A stretch of 64,000 nucleotides of DNA from Yoonia maritima. Lineage in GTDB: Bacteria > Pseudomonadota > Alphaproteobacteria > Rhodobacterales > Rhodobacteraceae. A program made the translations under genes and the position numbers. The stretch lies in contig NZ_PKFN01000008.1 of the NCBI RefSeq assembly GCF_002933395.1, forward strand, positions 124,001-188,000. Direction: 5' to 3'. This document shows positions 1 through 8,809 of this stretch, piece after piece (the first letter of the stretch is position 1; each line of letters starts with the position of its first letter). The notes beneath the pieces were generated by a model. The model worked only from the letters and a program-made list of their open reading frames with translations, was not told the DNA's origin and ran no database searches.

Positions 1-1959
1 ATCAAGTGCTTTGACCTCATCCGCCACTTCGCCACGCGGAATAATCCCGAAACCTTCGGCCATCCGGTAGGCAAAACCTTTTGCTGCGCCGGTCAAGGTT
101 TCATCGTTTTTCAACGCAAGCAGGCCCTCAAAGCCCGCCGCGACCTTCCGATCAATGAAGTGCTGCAAACGGCGCTGCACCTTTGCAGCAACGTCTTCGC
201 CGGCTTCGTCGTCGACAAAAGCAACCACACCAGGTTTGAATGGGTCAGACCCAACAACCAGCTTACCAACCGCATGGTCGCCCCACATCAGGCCGCCCTG
301 TTCGGTAAAATCAATCTCGGGGTCTGGTGCGTTATAGAACCGGTCTGCAAGCAGGTGGAACTGTGGAACCAGCGCCTGTACTGACGCCTGACGCAATGTC
401 TTGGCCTCATCTGGGCTACCAGCCTTATCCATCCGAAAGCGGAATCCTTCCAACCGTCCGACGAATTCGCCCTCTACGGTTACTTCACCTTTGTCGTTTA
501 CGTCAGCCAAAAGGCTCTCCTTCTGTTTGAGCCGCCGAAGCAAAATGCTTGTCCGCCGGTCCACAAATCTTTGCGTTAGCGCGCCGTGAAGCGCGTCTGA
601 TAGTCGGTCTTCTACAGCGCGCGTCTCCTCGCGCCAATGGTTTTCGTCACGCAACCAACCGTTGCGCTGCGCAACATATGTCCACGTGCGGATGTAAGCT
701 AGTCGTTTTGATAGCGTATCAATGTCCCCGTCAGTGCGGTCAATGCGTCTAACCTGTAGACCAAACCAGTTGGCGGACACATGCCCAAGCTGGTGCAGAT
801 CATTATAAATATGGGTTAAAAGGCTCGCATGCTCGCCTGACGAAATACCGCGAAAATCTGGTACTCGGCAGACTTCCCATAGCATTTTCACAGAAGGGCC
901 ATCCGTTGCCCGCGCCGCGACTTCAGCATCCCCGCCGAGCGCTTTCAAAGCCTTTAAATCGTCGCTTTCCCGAACACGGGTAAGCCAACGATCGTCGGTA
1001 CGTTCCTCAAGCGTCGCGATCAGCCGCTTTACAGACCCAAATTGCAGCCGGCTGTTGCGCCAATGCAATTTACTCACAGGGCTGAACTGATGCTCCGTGA
1101 TCGCCTCTGCAATTTCATCGTCCAATGGCGGGGCTTCGCCTGTGACACCAAATGTCCCGTTTTCGATATGCCGCCCTGCCCGCCCTGCAATTTGAGCCAA
1201 CTCTTGAGGCTGCAAATGGCGCATGCGTTGGCCATCAAACTTGATTAAGGATGAAAACGCGACATGCGAGATATCGAGGTTCAACCCCATTCCGATGGCG
1301 TCGGTGGCGACCAGATAATCGACATCGCCGTTTTGGTACATTTCCACCTGCGCGTTGCGTGTACGCGGTGACAATGCGCCCATGACCACAGCTGCGCCAC
1401 CTTTGGTACGCCGTAAAAGCTCAGCAATCGCATAGACGTTTTCAACAGAAAACCCAACAATTGCAGACCGGGCAGGCATTCTGCTTATCTTTTTCGAACC
1501 TGTATAGCTAAGCTGCGACATACGTTCGCGGTACATAAACTGCGCGGAGGGAACCATCGCAGAAATCGCACCACGCATGGTGTCGGCACCCAAAAATAGC
1601 GTTTCATGTAATCCGCGTGCATTCAGCAAACGGTCTGTAAAAACGTGCCCACGTTCTGGATCTGCACAAAGCTGAATTTCGTCGATCGCGAGGAAGTCAC
1701 AGCCCATACCTTCGGGCATCGCCTCGACCGTGCAAACCCAATAGGCTGCGCGGGGCGGCACGATACGTTCTTCCCCTGTAATAAGCGCAACAACGCCGGG
1801 CCCTCGTACTGCGACGATACGATCATAAACCTCTCGTGCAAGTAGCCGCAGAGGTAATCCAATAACGCCCGTCCGATAGGATAGCATCCGCTGTATCGCA
1901 TAGTGCGTTTTACCAGTATTCGTCGGGCCGAGAACGGCTGTAATCCGCGCAGTGGTCAT
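1..1959 (-). CDS. SUV3-like DEAD/DEAH-box RNA helicase (partial, C-terminus beyond window)
   Basis: No stop codon is met before the left edge, so the first 653 residues are present and the C-terminus is missing. The protein opens with a Walker A motif GPTNTGKTH at residues 11-19 and has DEIQ (93-96) as the Walker B/DEAD-box equivalent, followed by a helicase C domain with the stretch QIAGRAGR. This order and the very N-terminal Walker A are typical of the SUV3/mitochondrial-degradosome helicase family found in alphaproteobacteria, probably acting in RNA unwinding or turnover. The ATG at 1957-1959 follows a GAGG ribosome site. It lies 26 bp downstream of the TPR gene on the same strand, so the two may be cotranscribed. 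Exact substrate is not known from sequence. Confidence 0.85.
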   Translation of the reverse strand, partial: MTTARITAVLGPTNTGKTHYAIQRMLSYRTGVIGLPLRLLAREVYDRIVAVRGPGVVALITGEERIVPPRAAYWVCTVEAMPEGMGCDFLAIDEIQLCADPERGHVFTDRLLNARGLHETLFLGADTMRGAISAMVPSAQFMYRERMSQLSYTGSKKISRMPARSAIVGFSVENVYAIAELLRRTKGGAAVVMGALSPRTRNAQVEMYQNGDVDYLVATDAIGMGLNLDISHVAFSSLIKFDGQRMRHLQPQELAQIAGRAGRHIENGTFGVTGEAPPLDDEIAEAITEHQFSPVSKLHWRNSRLQFGSVKRLIATLEERTDDRWLTRVRESDDLKALKALGGDAEVAARATDGPSVKMLWEVCRVPDFRGISSGEHASLLTHIYNDLHQLGHVSANWFGLQVRRIDRTDGDIDTLSKRLAYIRTWTYVAQRNGWLRDENHWREETRAVEDRLSDALHGALTQRFVDRRTSILLRRLKQKESLLADVNDKGEVTVEGEFVGRLEGFRFRMDKAGSPDEAKTLRQASVQALVPQFHLLADRFYNAPDPEIDFTEQGGLMWGDHAVGKLVVGSDPFKPGVVAFVDDEAGEDVAAKVQRRLQHFIDRKVAAGFEGLLALKNDETLTGAAKGFAYRMAEGFGIIPRGEVADEVKALD

Positions 1960-1985
1960 GGTTTTCCTCAGGACTAGCCCGCGCC

Positions 1986-2546
1986 TTAAAGCGCTTGGCC
2001 CTCAAGTTGCAACTGCAAACGCGCAATAGAATCCTTTGTCACTACGGACTGCGGGTTAATCGCAAGAATCATTTGATAAAGTTCTAACGCGTCTTCGGGG
2101 CGATTGAGTTCCTCCATGATGACTGCCAGACCGTCGATAGCCTGAAAATGACGCGGTTCAATTTGTAAGACGCGCTGCACATCATCCAACGCTGGGCCGG
2201 TCATGCCAAGCAAGTAATAAGACGTCGCGCGCCCGAAATACCCACCGGCAAAATGCGGCGCATGATCCACAAGCGCCGTAAAATGTTCAACAGCGGCGTC
2301 AACCTGTCCATCACGCAACGCGTCCTGCCCACGGCGCAAAAGCAAATCCATCGCAGGTGACCCGCTTTTGTCCCATTGTGCGACAATTTGCTGCTCAATA
2401 CGGGTGTAAGCCCCCTCATCGGCCTCTAGAAGCTCTTGATATAAGTTATTCAACATCGTTTCCTGCGCACCAGCAGGTAAGGAAATCCCCACTGCCAAAT
2501 AAAGTGCCGTAACGATACGTTTGATGCGATGTGTCAGCGTAACCAT
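1986..2546 (-). CDS. Secreted TPR-repeat protein
   Basis: A 186-residue protein starting with a basic/hydrophobic signal peptide that ends in an A-G-A site near residue 27, so export to the periplasm is likely. The middle and C-terminal parts hold at least three tetratricopeptide helices pairs (for example the segments around ALRDGQVDAAVEHFTALV and RPEDALELYQMILAINP). TPR proteins are scaffolds for protein-protein contacts; no enzymatic residues are visible. An upstream in-frame codon would add 11 hydrophobic residues, but the ATG at 2544-2546 gives the classical signal peptide. It lies just upstream of the helicase gene and is divergent from the SCP2 gene. Confidence 0.75.
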   Translation of the reverse strand: MVTLTHRIKRIVTALYLAVGISLPAGAQETMLNNLYQELLEADEGAYTRIEQQIVAQWDKSGSPAMDLLLRRGQDALRDGQVDAAVEHFTALVDHAPHFAGGYFGRATSYYLLGMTGPALDDVQRVLQIEPRHFQAIDGLAVIMEELNRPEDALELYQMILAINPQSVVTKDSIARLQLQLEGQAL

Positions 2547-2620
2547 AACGACTAATGTAACGCAGAATGCGGCCAACACCAGAGGTCGGCCGCCACATCA
2601 ACGAAGAAGGACGAAAAAAC

Positions 2621-2911
2621 ATGAGCGACGTTGTGACCGAGGCCGTAGCCGCCCTGAACGCAAAAATGGACGGCGCAGGCTTTGACGGCTCTGCCAAATT
2701 TGTAATCGAAGGTGAAGGTTCAATCCTGATCGACGCTGACGGCGCGCGCGCAAGCGATGACGACGCAGATGTGTCTTTGACTGCCGACACCGAAACATTC
2801 AAAGCGATTCTCGACGGCGAATTGAACCCGACAACGGCGTTCATGACAGGAAAACTGACCGTCGATGGCGACATGGGTCAGGCGATGAAGCTTGCTAGCG
2901 TACTGGGTTAA
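2621..2911 (+). CDS. SCP2 sterol-binding domain protein
   Basis: A 96-residue acidic stand-alone SCP2 (sterol carrier protein 2) domain, with the family's pattern of a beta sheet bearing IDADGARASDDDADVSLTAD and the C-terminal motif FMTGKLTVDGDMGQAMKL. SCP2 domains bind lipids or fatty acyl groups in a hydrophobic tunnel; in roseobacters such single-domain proteins are common and of unknown ligand. Start chosen at ATG 2621, preceded by GAAGGA. Its stop is 2 bp before the hydrolase gene, which points to an operon and a shared role in lipid handling (inference). Confidence 0.85.
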   Translation: MSDVVTEAVAALNAKMDGAGFDGSAKFVIEGEGSILIDADGARASDDDADVSLTADTETFKAILDGELNPTTAFMTGKLTVDGDMGQAMKLASVLG

Positions 2912-2913
2912 CG

Positions 2914-3870
2914 ATGGAATCGGCACCTCTTTTTGACGACATTGCAAATGGTCCCTCAGGGGGTGCTGCCCATTGGCTACGAACAACCGATGGGCTGCGC
3001 ATTCGCGCGGGCCATTGGAAGAAAGCGGATGCCAAAGGTACCGTTTTGATCTTTCCCGGTCGCACCGAATTTATCGAAAAATACGGACGCGCAGCAAAGG
3101 CATTGCACGATCGCGGCTTTTCCAGTGTTGTCGTCGACTGGCGTGGCCAAGGTATTTCTGACCGCATGACCGCGAATCGCGCTATTGGACATGTGATCAG
3201 TTTTACTGACTTTCAACATGATGTTGCTGCGCTGGTCGCCTATGCAAAAGCGCAAGACCTGCCAAAGCCTTATTATTTGATCGCCCATTCGATGGGTGGC
3301 TGCATCGGGCTTCGCGCGCTTATTAACGGCCTTGATATCAAAGCTGCGATGTTCTCTGCACCAATGTGGGGCATTCAAATGTCAGTCGCATTGCGTCCTA
3401 TCGCTTGGGGTCTATCGGCGGTTAGTCGTCAACTTGGGTTCGATGAAACCTTGGCCCCCGGACAGTTCGAACAACCCTATGTGCTACGTGCCTCGTTTGA
3501 AGGGAATTCCCTTACCAACGACCGCGCCATGTTTGAAACGCTTGGTCAACAGTTACGCAGCCATCCAGATCTTGCGCTTGGGGGGCCGTCGCTACGTTGG
3601 CTCAACACGTCTTTGCGGGAAATGCATCGCTTAAGCACCCTACCGTCCCCTTCGCGTATTCCGTGCATCACCTTTCTTGGTAGCAACGAAGCCATTGTTG
3701 ACCCTGTGCGCATTCGCGAACGTATGGCTGGCTGGTCTGAAGGACAGTTGCGTGTCATCGCTGGCGGCCAACACGAGATGATGATGGACAGCCCGGCGAT
3801 CCAAACCAGCATATTCGATGCAACTGCGTCACATTTTGAAGCAACATCAAACACCAAAGTCATCGCCTAA
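2914..3870 (+). CDS. Alpha/beta hydrolase, lysophospholipase (PldB) type
   Basis: A 318-residue cytoplasmic serine hydrolase of the monoacylglycerol lipase/lysophospholipase L2 type. The nucleophile elbow AHSMGG places the catalytic Ser at residue 126; a late Asp in the IVDPVR segment and His287 in GGQHE complete the likely triad. An N-terminal GxTEFIEKYGR block is typical of PldB-like proteins. It would cleave an acyl ester of a lipid-like substrate; the exact substrate cannot be read. It follows the SCP2 gene with a 2-bp gap. Confidence 0.85.
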   Translation: MESAPLFDDIANGPSGGAAHWLRTTDGLRIRAGHWKKADAKGTVLIFPGRTEFIEKYGRAAKALHDRGFSSVVVDWRGQGISDRMTANRAIGHVISFTDFQHDVAALVAYAKAQDLPKPYYLIAHSMGGCIGLRALINGLDIKAAMFSAPMWGIQMSVALRPIAWGLSAVSRQLGFDETLAPGQFEQPYVLRASFEGNSLTNDRAMFETLGQQLRSHPDLALGGPSLRWLNTSLREMHRLSTLPSPSRIPCITFLGSNEAIVDPVRIRERMAGWSEGQLRVIAGGQHEMMMDSPAIQTSIFDATASHFEATSNTKVIA

Positions 3871-3957
3871 GCTAACATTCCTTTGAACGGCTCGGGGGCT
3901 TTCAACTGCCCTCGCGCCGACCTATGTTGTTCTCAAACAACCGTTCAGAGGTATGAT

Positions 3958-5775
3958 ATGAATTTCCCACAGCCTGTATTCGACGCAAACGCCAGTGGCG
4001 GCAAAGACTTGGGCAGCCTGCCCGAATGGGATCTTACCGATCTTTATGCCAGCGAAGACGCCCCGGAACTGACGCGTGATATGGGCTGGCTGGAAACTGA
4101 ATGCGCCGCATTTGCTGCCGACTATGAAGGCAAGCTGGATACGCTAGACGCTGCTGGGCTACTGGCTGCCGTTCAGCGCTACGAACAGATTGATGTGATC
4201 GCCGGGCGTATCATGTCTTTTGCGGGCCTGCGTTATTACCAGATCACCACGGACAGCGACCGCGCCAAATTCATGGCTGATTGCCAAGATAAAATCACAA
4301 ACTTCACCACGCCGCTGGTGTTCTATGGTCTTGAATTCAACCGCTTGGATGATGACCACCTTGCCGGGTTGTTGGCCGCGAACGATGACCTTGCACGCTA
4401 CAAACCTGTGTTCGACCGCATGCGTGCGATGAAACCGCATCAGTTGTCCGATGAGCTTGAGAAATTCCTGCACGACCAGTCGACCGTTGGGTCAGCAGCA
4501 TGGAATCGGCTGTTTGACGAAACCATGGCTGGGCTTGAATTCGATGTCGATGGCGAAACCCTAAACCTTGAAGCAACGCTCAACCTGCTCACGGAACAGG
4601 ACCGCAGCAAACGTGAGGCCGCGACCCATGCACTAGCTGCAGTGTTCCAAGACAACATCAAGATCTTTTCGCGCGTCCACAACACGCTTGCCAAAGAAAA
4701 AGAGATCGAAGACCGCTGGCGCAAGATGCCATCCCCACAAGCAGGGCGGCATCTATCAAACCACGTTGAACCCGAAGTCGTCGAAGCCCTACGCAATGCT
4801 GTGGTCGCCGCCTACCCGCGCCTGTCGCACCGCTATTACGCACTGAAAGCCAAATGGCTTGGCCTTGAACGGATGCAAACATGGGACCGCAACGCACCCC
4901 TGCCGATGGAGACAACGCGCACTGTTGATTGGGACGAGGCAACAAAGACCGTGTTGGATGCCTACGCGAGCTTTGACCCAAAAATGGCAGAAATCGCGCA
5001 ACCGTTCTTTGATAGGGGCTGGATCGACGCGGCCGTAAAGCCGGGCAAAGCCCCCGGCGCATTCGCACACCCAACCGTCACGCCAGTGCACCCCTATGTC
5101 ATGCTGAACTATCTAGGAAAACCACGCGATGTCATGACGCTCGCACACGAACTGGGGCACGGCGTGCACCAAGTCCTAGCCGCTGAACAAGGTGAGCTAC
5201 TCTCATCCACGCCACTGACACTGGCCGAAACGGCATCTGTATTTGGCGAAATGCTAACGTTCCAAAAACTTCTGGACGGCGCAAAAACCAAAGAAGAACG
5301 CAAAGTCCTTCTGGCTGGCAAAGTCGAAGACATGATCAACACGGTTGTGCGTCAGATCGCGTTCTACGACTTTGAATGCAAACTGCACGCGGCCCGCGCC
5401 GAAGGCGAACTGACACCAGACGACATCAACGCGCTTTGGATGTCAGTGCAGGCGGAATCACTAGGTGAAGTATTCGACTTTGCATCCGGCTATGAAACCT
5501 TCTGGGCCTACATCCCGCACTTTGTGCACTCACCGTTCTACGTTTACGCCTATGCGTTTGGCGACGGGCTGGTGAACGCACTTTACGCGGTCTACGCAGA
5601 AGGCGACGCCGATTTCCAAGCCAAGTATTTCGATATGCTGCGAGCTGGTGGGTCCAAGCATCACAAAGACCTGCTTGCGCCGTTCGGGCTTGATGCGTCT
5701 GACCCTAAATTCTGGGACAAGGGCCTGTCCATGATCGAAGGTTTCATCGACGAGCTTGAGGCAATGGAAGAGTGA
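3958..5775 (+). CDS. pepF: Oligoendopeptidase F, M3 family zinc peptidase
   Basis: A 605-residue cytosolic metallopeptidase that degrades short peptides. The zinc motif HELGH lies at residues 397-401 within LAHELGHGVHQ, followed about 25 residues later by the third-ligand Glu region (LAETASVFGEML). Length and the C-terminal YVYAYAFGD block fit the M3B PepF family. A longer in-frame reading exists upstream, but the ATG at 3958 has a GAGG ribosome site and matches the family N-terminus. The stop codon overlaps the GTG start of the next gene by 4 bp, indicating translational coupling. Confidence 0.92.
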   Translation: MNFPQPVFDANASGGKDLGSLPEWDLTDLYASEDAPELTRDMGWLETECAAFAADYEGKLDTLDAAGLLAAVQRYEQIDVIAGRIMSFAGLRYYQITTDSDRAKFMADCQDKITNFTTPLVFYGLEFNRLDDDHLAGLLAANDDLARYKPVFDRMRAMKPHQLSDELEKFLHDQSTVGSAAWNRLFDETMAGLEFDVDGETLNLEATLNLLTEQDRSKREAATHALAAVFQDNIKIFSRVHNTLAKEKEIEDRWRKMPSPQAGRHLSNHVEPEVVEALRNAVVAAYPRLSHRYYALKAKWLGLERMQTWDRNAPLPMETTRTVDWDEATKTVLDAYASFDPKMAEIAQPFFDRGWIDAAVKPGKAPGAFAHPTVTPVHPYVMLNYLGKPRDVMTLAHELGHGVHQVLAAEQGELLSSTPLTLAETASVFGEMLTFQKLLDGAKTKEERKVLLAGKVEDMINTVVRQIAFYDFECKLHAARAEGELTPDDINALWMSVQAESLGEVFDFASGYETFWAYIPHFVHSPFYVYAYAFGDGLVNALYAVYAEGDADFQAKYFDMLRAGGSKHHKDLLAPFGLDASDPKFWDKGLSMIEGFIDELEAMEE

Positions 5776-6251
5776 CATCAGTCACGCTGACGCTGCTGAC
5801 GCCTGCCCTAGCTGACAAGCTACGGCAGGTCACTGTCGCTGATGATCAGGTCGTATTTTCGGGCCAACCCTCTGAATTTATCGACCTGAAAGATCCCGCA
5901 ATCGATGTGCATGTCATTTTGTCCGACGGCGCTGTCGCAGGCATGTTTCGTATTGATAGCGGGTTCCATAACCATCACCAATTCGCAGCACGTACAATCT
6001 ATGGATTACGGACATTTCTGGTTGATCAGCAAAAGCAAGGTCGTGGCATTGCAAAGGCCTGTTGCCAGCAGCTCTACACATATCTGTCTACCGCCTATCC
6101 CGACGCCGAGGCGATCATGCTGACCGTCAACCTACGCAATCCCGGCGCATATCGCGCCTATGTAAGCGGCGGGTTTATCGATACAGGCGCGCAGTACATG
6201 GACGGTGGTGCAGGGCCACAAAATATCCTGAAGCTACCGCTAAAAAAATAG
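5772..6251 (+). CDS. GNAT family N-acetyltransferase
   Basis: A 159-residue acyl-CoA dependent acetyltransferase. The acetyl-CoA binding motif A is visible as FLVDQQKQGRGIAKACCQQL (Q-x-x-G-R/G-x-A form), and the C-terminal NLRNPGAYRAYVSGGF block is the usual GNAT motif B. The start is GTG at 5772, within the stop region of pepF. Substrate is unknown; coupling with pepF could suggest amino acid or peptide acetylation, but that is only an inference. Transcription ends at the hairpin that overlaps its stop codon. Confidence 0.85.
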   Translation: MTSVTLTLLTPALADKLRQVTVADDQVVFSGQPSEFIDLKDPAIDVHVILSDGAVAGMFRIDSGFHNHHQFAARTIYGLRTFLVDQQKQGRGIAKACCQQLYTYLSTAYPDAEAIMLTVNLRNPGAYRAYVSGGFIDTGAQYMDGGAGPQNILKLPLKK

Positions 6252-6275
6252 GGGCCGCGTTGGCCCCTATTTGCA
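6241..6275. terminator. Bidirectional rho-independent terminator
   Basis: A 9-bp perfect stem (ATAGGGGCC / GGCCCCTAT, 6248-6256 and 6262-6270) with a 5-base loop. On the plus strand it is followed by a T-rich tract; on the minus strand by a long run of T (the A-run at 6242-6248). It lies between the converging acetyltransferase and mraY genes and can serve both. Confidence 0.85.
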
Positions 6276-6289
6276 TTATTTTGTTGTCT

Positions 6290-7372
6290 TTACCGGACTT
6301 TCAGCGTCGCCAGCCCGATCATCGCGAGGATCAGTGAGATGATCCAAAAGCGGATGACGATCTGCGGTTCAGCCCAGCCCTTTTTCTCGTAGTGGTGGTG
6401 GATTGGCGCCATCAAGAACACGCGTTTACCAGTACGCTTAAAGTACAGCACTTGGATAATTACGCTTAAGGCTTCTACGACGAACAGACCACCAACGATG
6501 GCCAGCACAATTTCGTGCTTTGTCGCAACGGCGATGGCACCCAGTGCACCACCCAATGCCAATGAACCAGTGTCCCCCATAAAGACAGCCGCAGGTGGCG
6601 CATTATACCATAAAAAGCCAAGCCCGCCGCCAATCAAACCCGCGCAGAAGATCAAAATTTCACCGGTCTGTGGGACATAGTGAACATCCAAATACTCTGT
6701 AAAATCGGTCCGACCAACGGCATAGGCGATGATCCCAAATGTCGCAGCGGCGATCATCACAGGCATAATTGCCAATCCATCAAGCCCGTCAGTCAGGTTC
6801 ACAGCATTCGCAGCACCGACGATCACAACAACCGAAAACGGCACAAACAAGATGCCCAAGTTGATGAGCGTGTCTTTGAAAATTGGCAACGCCAACTGGT
6901 TGCTAAGGTCATCAGGATGATAGGCTGCTGCCCAATATCCGGCGATACCCGCGATCAAGATCCCGAGTAAAATCCGCACCTTGCCAGACACCCCCGCGGT
7001 GTTTTGCTTTGATACTTTGGCATAATCGTCCGCGAAACCGATCGCCGCAAATGACAGTGTAACGAAAAGAACCATCCATACGAATGGGTTATCAAGCCGC
7101 GCCCAAAGCAATGTCGACGTGGTCAATGCGCCAACAATCAGCAGCCCACCCATTGTAGGGGTGCCTGCCTTGGCAAAATGCCCCTCTGGTCCATCGGTAC
7201 GAATGGGTTGCCCCTTGCCCTGCTTGCGGCGCAGAACATTGATCAGGGGTGGTCCAAAGATGAAACCGAATATCAGTGAAGTCATAAACGCCCCACCCGC
7301 GCGGAAGGTGATATAGCGGAACAAGTTGAAAAAGTCGCCGCCATCTGAAAGTGACGTAAGCCAATAAAGCAT
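6290..7372 (-). CDS. mraY: Phospho-N-acetylmuramoyl-pentapeptide transferase
   Basis: A 360-residue polytopic inner membrane enzyme that transfers phospho-MurNAc-pentapeptide from UDP to undecaprenyl phosphate, giving lipid I. Family signatures are clear: GTPTMGG near the N-terminus, the FADDYAK aspartate pair, the [10 protein letters not shown] loop, and the [13 protein letters not shown] histidine loop near the C-terminus. About ten hydrophobic segments are visible. It is the last gene of the minus-strand dcw operon, 9 bp after murF, and is followed by a terminator, so murD, ftsW and murG do not follow here. Confidence 0.97.
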   Translation of the reverse strand: MLYWLTSLSDGGDFFNLFRYITFRAGGAFMTSLIFGFIFGPPLINVLRRKQGKGQPIRTDGPEGHFAKAGTPTMGGLLIVGALTTSTLLWARLDNPFVWMVLFVTLSFAAIGFADDYAKVSKQNTAGVSGKVRILLGILIAGIAGYWAAAYHPDDLSNQLALPIFKDTLINLGILFVPFSVVVIVGAANAVNLTDGLDGLAIMPVMIAAATFGIIAYAVGRTDFTEYLDVHYVPQTGEILIFCAGLIGGGLGFLWYNAPPAAVFMGDTGSLALGGALGAIAVATKHEIVLAIVGGLFVVEALSVIIQVLYFKRTGKRVFLMAPIHHHYEKKGWAEPQIVIRFWIISLILAMIGLATLKVR

Positions 7373-7381
7373 GAGGAATTC

Positions 7382-8809
7382 CTATTCTTCTTGGGGGCGG
7401 CGATGCCCCAGTTTTCGGATGGCGTCAACGACAAGGCTAATTTCACTGTCAGCCGACCCTTTCACCAGTACGACATCTCCTGCATCCAAAAGCCGTGAAA
7501 CTTGCGGCACCAAATCGGCTGGGCTTTCGGCCCACTGTCCGCGTTGGTGTTGCGGTAAAACCCGCCACAGGTGATACATCAAAGGACCAGCACAATGGAC
7601 CTGATCCATTTTTTGAAGATGACAGTTTTGCGCGAGGCGACCATGCAATTGCGCGGCACTTGGGCCTAGGCCGCTCATGTCACCTAGGATAACAACCCGC
7701 CGACCTTTGATAATGCGGCCAACGTGATCATGAGGTTCTGAGGCAGCAATGACTTCGAGCGAGGTATCAACCGATGTTGGATTGGCGTTAAACGCGTCAT
7801 CCAACAATTCAATCGTTTCGCCATCATTCGCAGGATCAAGCACAATCCGTTCGCGCGTGCCGCGCCCCGCCGAAGGCACCCAATGCGCAAGGTCAAGGGT
7901 TGCGCCAACCGTGTCAGCACCCAGCACCGTCGCCGCGGCAAGCGCCCCCAACGCATTTGCAGCAAAATGCCGCCCCGGCACTGACAGCTTGAACAAATAG
8001 TCCTGCCCCTGCCCGTTCGCCAGAATGACAGTCACGTCCCGGCTTAGCCGCACATTGCGTAGCGCCCAATCATTGCCTGCCTTGCCAAAACTGGTGGGCT
8101 GGCCTTTTCCAGTGCCCGCACGCAGATGCACCGCAGTCTCGTCATCTCCGTGAAAGATTGCGACGCCGTCTTTGCCAAGCCCATCAAAGATAGATGCCTT
8201 TTCATGTGCGATTGCGGTGATGCTCCCGAATGCCTCTAAGTGTTCGGGGGCAACGCGCGTGACCACGGCCACATGCGGCTGAACCAGCTGCGAAAGCGGT
8301 CCGATGTCACCCGGACGGCGTGCCCCAATCTTGATCACCGCGAAATCCGCATCCGGCGGCAACGTTGCAAGGCTAAGGGGAACGTCCCATTGGTTAACGT
8401 ATGACGCCTGGGGCGCGTGGCATTTGCCTTGCCCCGAAAGCATAACGCGCAGCATTCCAATGGTCGAGGCCTTGCCAACCGAACCCGTGACCGCGACGAT
8501 CTGCGCCTTTGCCCGAAACCGCGCCGCACGCGCCAGATCACGAAGCGCCCGAAGCGTGTCAGGCACAATGACAAGCGGCATATCGGCAGGCATACCAGTT
8601 GGGGCTTGGCAAACAATTGCAGCGACAGCACCCTTTTGAAACGCGGCCGTGACGTAGTCGTGCCCATCAGCGATGTGCTTCAATGCGACGAATAAATCGC
8701 CCTTGCGCAATGTACGCGTATCGACAGACACACCTGTGGCAGACCAATCGTCAGGGCCGTGGCCGCCTGTGGCAGCTACAACATCTTCGCCGGTCCAAAG
8801 CGCGGTCAT
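7382..8809 (-). CDS. murF: UDP-MurNAc-tripeptide--D-Ala-D-Ala ligase, with degenerate active site
   Basis: A 475-residue Mur ligase by length, position and overall sequence (N-terminal LWTGEDVVAATGG, the HEKASIF lysine block, DDAFNANPTS, VKGS near the C-terminus). MurF normally adds D-Ala-D-Ala to the UDP-MurNAc tripeptide using ATP. Here several usually conserved residues differ: the P-loop is GSVGKAS (109-115, Ala114 for the metal-binding Thr), the N-N-H-W-G-V-P element reads VNQWDVP (138-144), the E-I-G-M-N-H element reads KIGARR (160-165), and GDMLELG reads GDMSGLG. The rest is well preserved and the frame is open. It may be an inactive or altered paralog; this was read directly from the bases. 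Overlaps murE by 4 bp. Confidence 0.85.
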   Translation of the reverse strand: MTALWTGEDVVAATGGHGPDDWSATGVSVDTRTLRKGDLFVALKHIADGHDYVTAAFQKGAVAAIVCQAPTGMPADMPLVIVPDTLRALRDLARAARFRAKAQIVAVTGSVGKASTIGMLRVMLSGQGKCHAPQASYVNQWDVPLSLATLPPDADFAVIKIGARRPGDIGPLSQLVQPHVAVVTRVAPEHLEAFGSITAIAHEKASIFDGLGKDGVAIFHGDDETAVHLRAGTGKGQPTSFGKAGNDWALRNVRLSRDVTVILANGQGQDYLFKLSVPGRHFAANALGALAAATVLGADTVGATLDLAHWVPSAGRGTRERIVLDPANDGETIELLDDAFNANPTSVDTSLEVIAASEPHDHVGRIIKGRRVVILGDMSGLGPSAAQLHGRLAQNCHLQKMDQVHCAGPLMYHLWRVLPQHQRGQWAESPADLVPQVSRLLDAGDVVLVKGSADSEISLVVDAIRKLGHRRPQEE

